DNA from: Pseudomonas frederiksbergensis
GTDB lineage: Bacteria > Pseudomonadota > Gammaproteobacteria > Pseudomonadales > Pseudomonadaceae
Direction: 5' to 3'
Assembly: GCF_017114915.1 (NCBI RefSeq)
Contig: NZ_JAAUOE010000005.1
Span: 1 to 64,000, forward strand
Length of the DNA stretch: 64,000 nucleotides
Shown one piece after another: positions 62,380-64,000 of the stretch. The notes under the pieces are model-generated. The model saw only the letters and a list, made by a program, of their open reading frames with translations, did not search any database and was not told the DNA's origin. Position numbers and translations under genes: made by a program. The number at the start of each line of letters is the position of its first letter. The stretch's first letter is position 1.

Positions 62380-63240
62380 TCAGGCAGTTGGCAGGCCGAT
62401 GCCCTGGCCCATCTGCACAGGCGAAAGAGCGCCCAGCCCTTCAGCCCATTTCACTTGATCCGGCCCGAACAGCACGACCGCCGTGGAGCCGAGTTTGAAA
62501 CGCCCCAGTTCCGCGCCTTTTTCCAAGTGAATCGGCGCGCGGGCCGCTTCGTCGTAGCGGAAGGTTTTCAGCTCGCGTTTTGGCGGTGTGACCAGGCCGG
62601 CCCAGACGGTTTCGATCGACGCCACAATCATCGCGCCCACCAGCACCACGGCCATCGGTCCGCGCTCGGTGTCGAAAATGCACGCCACACGCTCGTTGCG
62701 CGCGAACAGCTCCGGTACGTTTTCAGCGGTGGTCTGGTTGACCGAGAAAATGCGGCCAGGAATGTAGATCATCTCGCGCAGGGTGCCGGCCAGCGGCATG
62801 TGCACGCGGTGGTAATCCTTGGGCGAGAGGTAAATGGTGGCGAAATCACCGCCCATGAATGGCGCGGCATTGGCCGCGTCACCGCCCAGCAATTCCAGCA
62901 CGCTGAAGCTGTGGCCCTTGGCCTGGAAGACACGGCCGTGTTCGATCGGGCCGAGCTGGCTGACGGCGCCGTCGGCCGGGCTGAGGATCGCGCCCGGGGT
63001 TTGATCCAGCGGACGAGCGCCGTCTTTCAAGGCGCGGGTAAAGAACGCATTGAAGTGCTCGTAAGCCGTCAGGTCTTCGACCAGCGCCTGGGACATGTCC
63101 ACTTGATAACGCTTGGCGAACCAGGCGGTTAGGGCGTTCTTGAACCAGCGCACGCGGCATTCGGCAATGCAGCCGGCCAGTCGCGAGAGCAAGTGGTGGG
63201 GCAGCAGGTATTGGCTGAGGATAAACAAACGCTTATTCAT
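62380..63240 (-). CDS. psd: Phosphatidylserine decarboxylase proenzyme
   Basis: Makes phosphatidylethanolamine. 286 residues. The proenzyme cleavage site LGST lies in [12 protein letters not shown] (about 249-260); the Ser becomes the pyruvoyl group. Family stretches [12 protein letters not shown] (about 86-97) and [13 protein letters not shown] (about 137-149, catalytic His) are present. ATG preceded by AAGGACAG. Downstream of rhdA by 18 bp on the same strand. Confidence 0.96.
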   Translation of the reverse strand: MNKRLFILSQYLLPHHLLSRLAGCIAECRVRWFKNALTAWFAKRYQVDMSQALVEDLTAYEHFNAFFTRALKDGARPLDQTPGAILSPADGAVSQLGPIEHGRVFQAKGHSFSVLELLGGDAANAAPFMGGDFATIYLSPKDYHRVHMPLAGTLREMIYIPGRIFSVNQTTAENVPELFARNERVACIFDTERGPMAVVLVGAMIVASIETVWAGLVTPPKRELKTFRYDEAARAPIHLEKGAELGRFKLGSTAVVLFGPDQVKWAEGLGALSPVQMGQGIGLPTA

Positions 63241-63258
63241 AACTGTCCTTAAAAAACC

Positions 63259-64000
63259 TTAAATCTCTACGGGCGTGTCGGGATGGTTACCCCATTCGCC
63301 CCAGGAGCCGGCGTAGCCTTTGACCCGCGGATAACCGAGCGCCTTGGCCACCAGATAGGTGAAGCCAGAACGATGGTGAGTCTGGCAGTGGGTAATGACT
63401 TCTTTGTCTTTGGTGATGCCAAGTTGTTCCAGGATTTTCGGCATGTCGGTGCGGATGCGCAGGTTGCGTGCCTGATCCATGCCGGCAGTCCATTCGAAAT
63501 TGACCGCGCCGGGGATGTGCCCGCCCTTGGCCGCCAGCACTTTCTCGCCGGAGTACTCCAGCGGCCCGCGTGCGTCCCATATTGCCAGGTCGGCGGCACC
63601 GAGACGGCTTTGCAGGTATTCGCGGGTGGCGGTGGGTTCGTCGTGCAGGGTCAGGGCGACCGGGCCGCCGACCGCTGGCGGGATCTGGATCGACATGGGC
63701 ATGCCTTCTGCCAGCCAGGCCGGCAGACCGCCGTCGAGGTAGTGATACTTGTTGTGGCCGATGACATCCAGCAGCCAGATAAAGCGCCCGGCCCAACCGC
63801 CGCCTTCGTCGTCATAAACGACGTAGACCGCATCGGGGTTGTGTCCCAGTTCGCCGAACAATGCTTCAAGTGCGGCGTGGGTCGGCAGCAGGCCTGGCGC
63901 GGGCGCCTGACCCAGTTGAGTGCGTTTTGGATCGACAAAGCGTGCGCCGGGAATATGCCCTTCGGCATAGCGGGTGCTGCTGGTCAGGTCCACCAGAATC
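63259..64000 (-). CDS. rhdA: Thiosulfate sulfurtransferase (rhodanese) RhdA, 5' end outside window
   Basis: Two rhodanese domains; transfers sulfur from thiosulfate to cyanide or thiols. About 247 residues are in the window; the first 25 or so are cut by the right edge. The active-site loop ITHCQTHHRSGF (CQTHHR) lies near the C-terminus, with catalytic Cys. The N-terminal half shows ILVDLTSSTRYAEGHIPGAR and a non-catalytic Asp in place of Cys (VVYDDEGGG). Co-oriented with psd. Confidence 0.93.
   Translation of the reverse strand, partial: ILVDLTSSTRYAEGHIPGARFVDPKRTQLGQAPAPGLLPTHAALEALFGELGHNPDAVYVVYDDEGGGWAGRFIWLLDVIGHNKYHYLDGGLPAWLAEGMPMSIQIPPAVGGPVALTLHDEPTATREYLQSRLGAADLAIWDARGPLEYSGEKVLAAKGGHIPGAVNFEWTAGMDQARNLRIRTDMPKILEQLGITKDKEVITHCQTHHRSGFTYLVAKALGYPRVKGYAGSWGEWGNHPDTPVEI

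Overview
The window is a chromosomal segment from a Pseudomonas of the fluorescens/putida type. This rests on high GC, on gene order that follows the P. aeruginosa PAO1 stretch PA5018 to PA4956 almost gene for gene (recalled from memory, not searched), and on REP-type repeats built on GTAGGAGCGGGCTTGCCCGCGA and GTTCCCACGCTCTGCGTGGGAAC. There are no rRNA or tRNA genes, no CRISPR array, no transposase and no phage genes.

Layout. (1) 1-13351: msrA, the GAF-PAS-GGDEF-EAL protein DipA, a PhoD-like phosphatase, the pyruvate dehydrogenase operon aceE-aceF (minus strand), and divergent glnE. A striking pair of palindromes lies in the aceE/glnE gap. (2) 13491-36997: a large LPS core and lipid A export locus. 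The plus-strand run waaF-waaC-waaG-waaP-wapP-wapQ-double kinase is tightly overlapped. It is followed by a small accessory patch (YceK-like lipoprotein and an AT-richer DUF3800 gene). A second plus-strand run follows: carbamoyltransferase wapO, glycosyltransferase wapH, mig-14-like, de-N-acetylase dnpA, a DUF6625 protein, ssg and wapR. A two-gene minus-strand unit carries an acyltransferase and an O-antigen ligase fused to a kinase-like domain. Then come msbA and hldE. (3) 37121-42916: a protein with a weak Nudix-like segment, aldo/keto reductase, FAD oxidoreductase, an SMR transporter divergent from a LysR regulator, and waaA (KDO transferase). (4) 42983-46783: TolC-family outer membrane protein and divergent thiC with a TPP riboswitch leader. 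(5) 46925-50591: RsiV-type lipoprotein, nudF, DUF1249, cpdA, and a YqiA-like esterase. (6) 50634-57213: the topoisomerase IV genes parE and parC around a phytase-like secreted protein and a retropepsin-like protease, then a PqiC-type lipoprotein. (7) 57461-64000: ahpA/ytjB divergent from serB, a large protein with a PilZ-like C-terminus, psd, and rhdA cut by the right edge.

How it fits together: most of the window builds and decorates the LPS inner and outer core. Heptose activation is by HldE, heptose and KDO transfer by WaaC/F/A, heptose phosphorylation by a battery of kinase-fold proteins, carbamoylation by WapO, outer-core sugars by WaaG/WapH/Ssg/WapR, flipping by MsbA, and O-antigen ligation by the WaaL fusion. 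The rest is conserved housekeeping (central carbon, nitrogen control, thiamine, cAMP turnover, DNA topology, serine and phospholipid synthesis).

Nothing here is plainly a wholly new system. The most unusual points are the inverted palindrome pair upstream of aceE, the O-antigen ligase-kinase fusion with a degenerate catalytic loop, the set of seven kinase-fold domains in one LPS locus (two without the catalytic Asp), a G8 tract inside dnpA, the DUF3800 patch that splits the LPS operon, and the hairpin-rich thiC leader.
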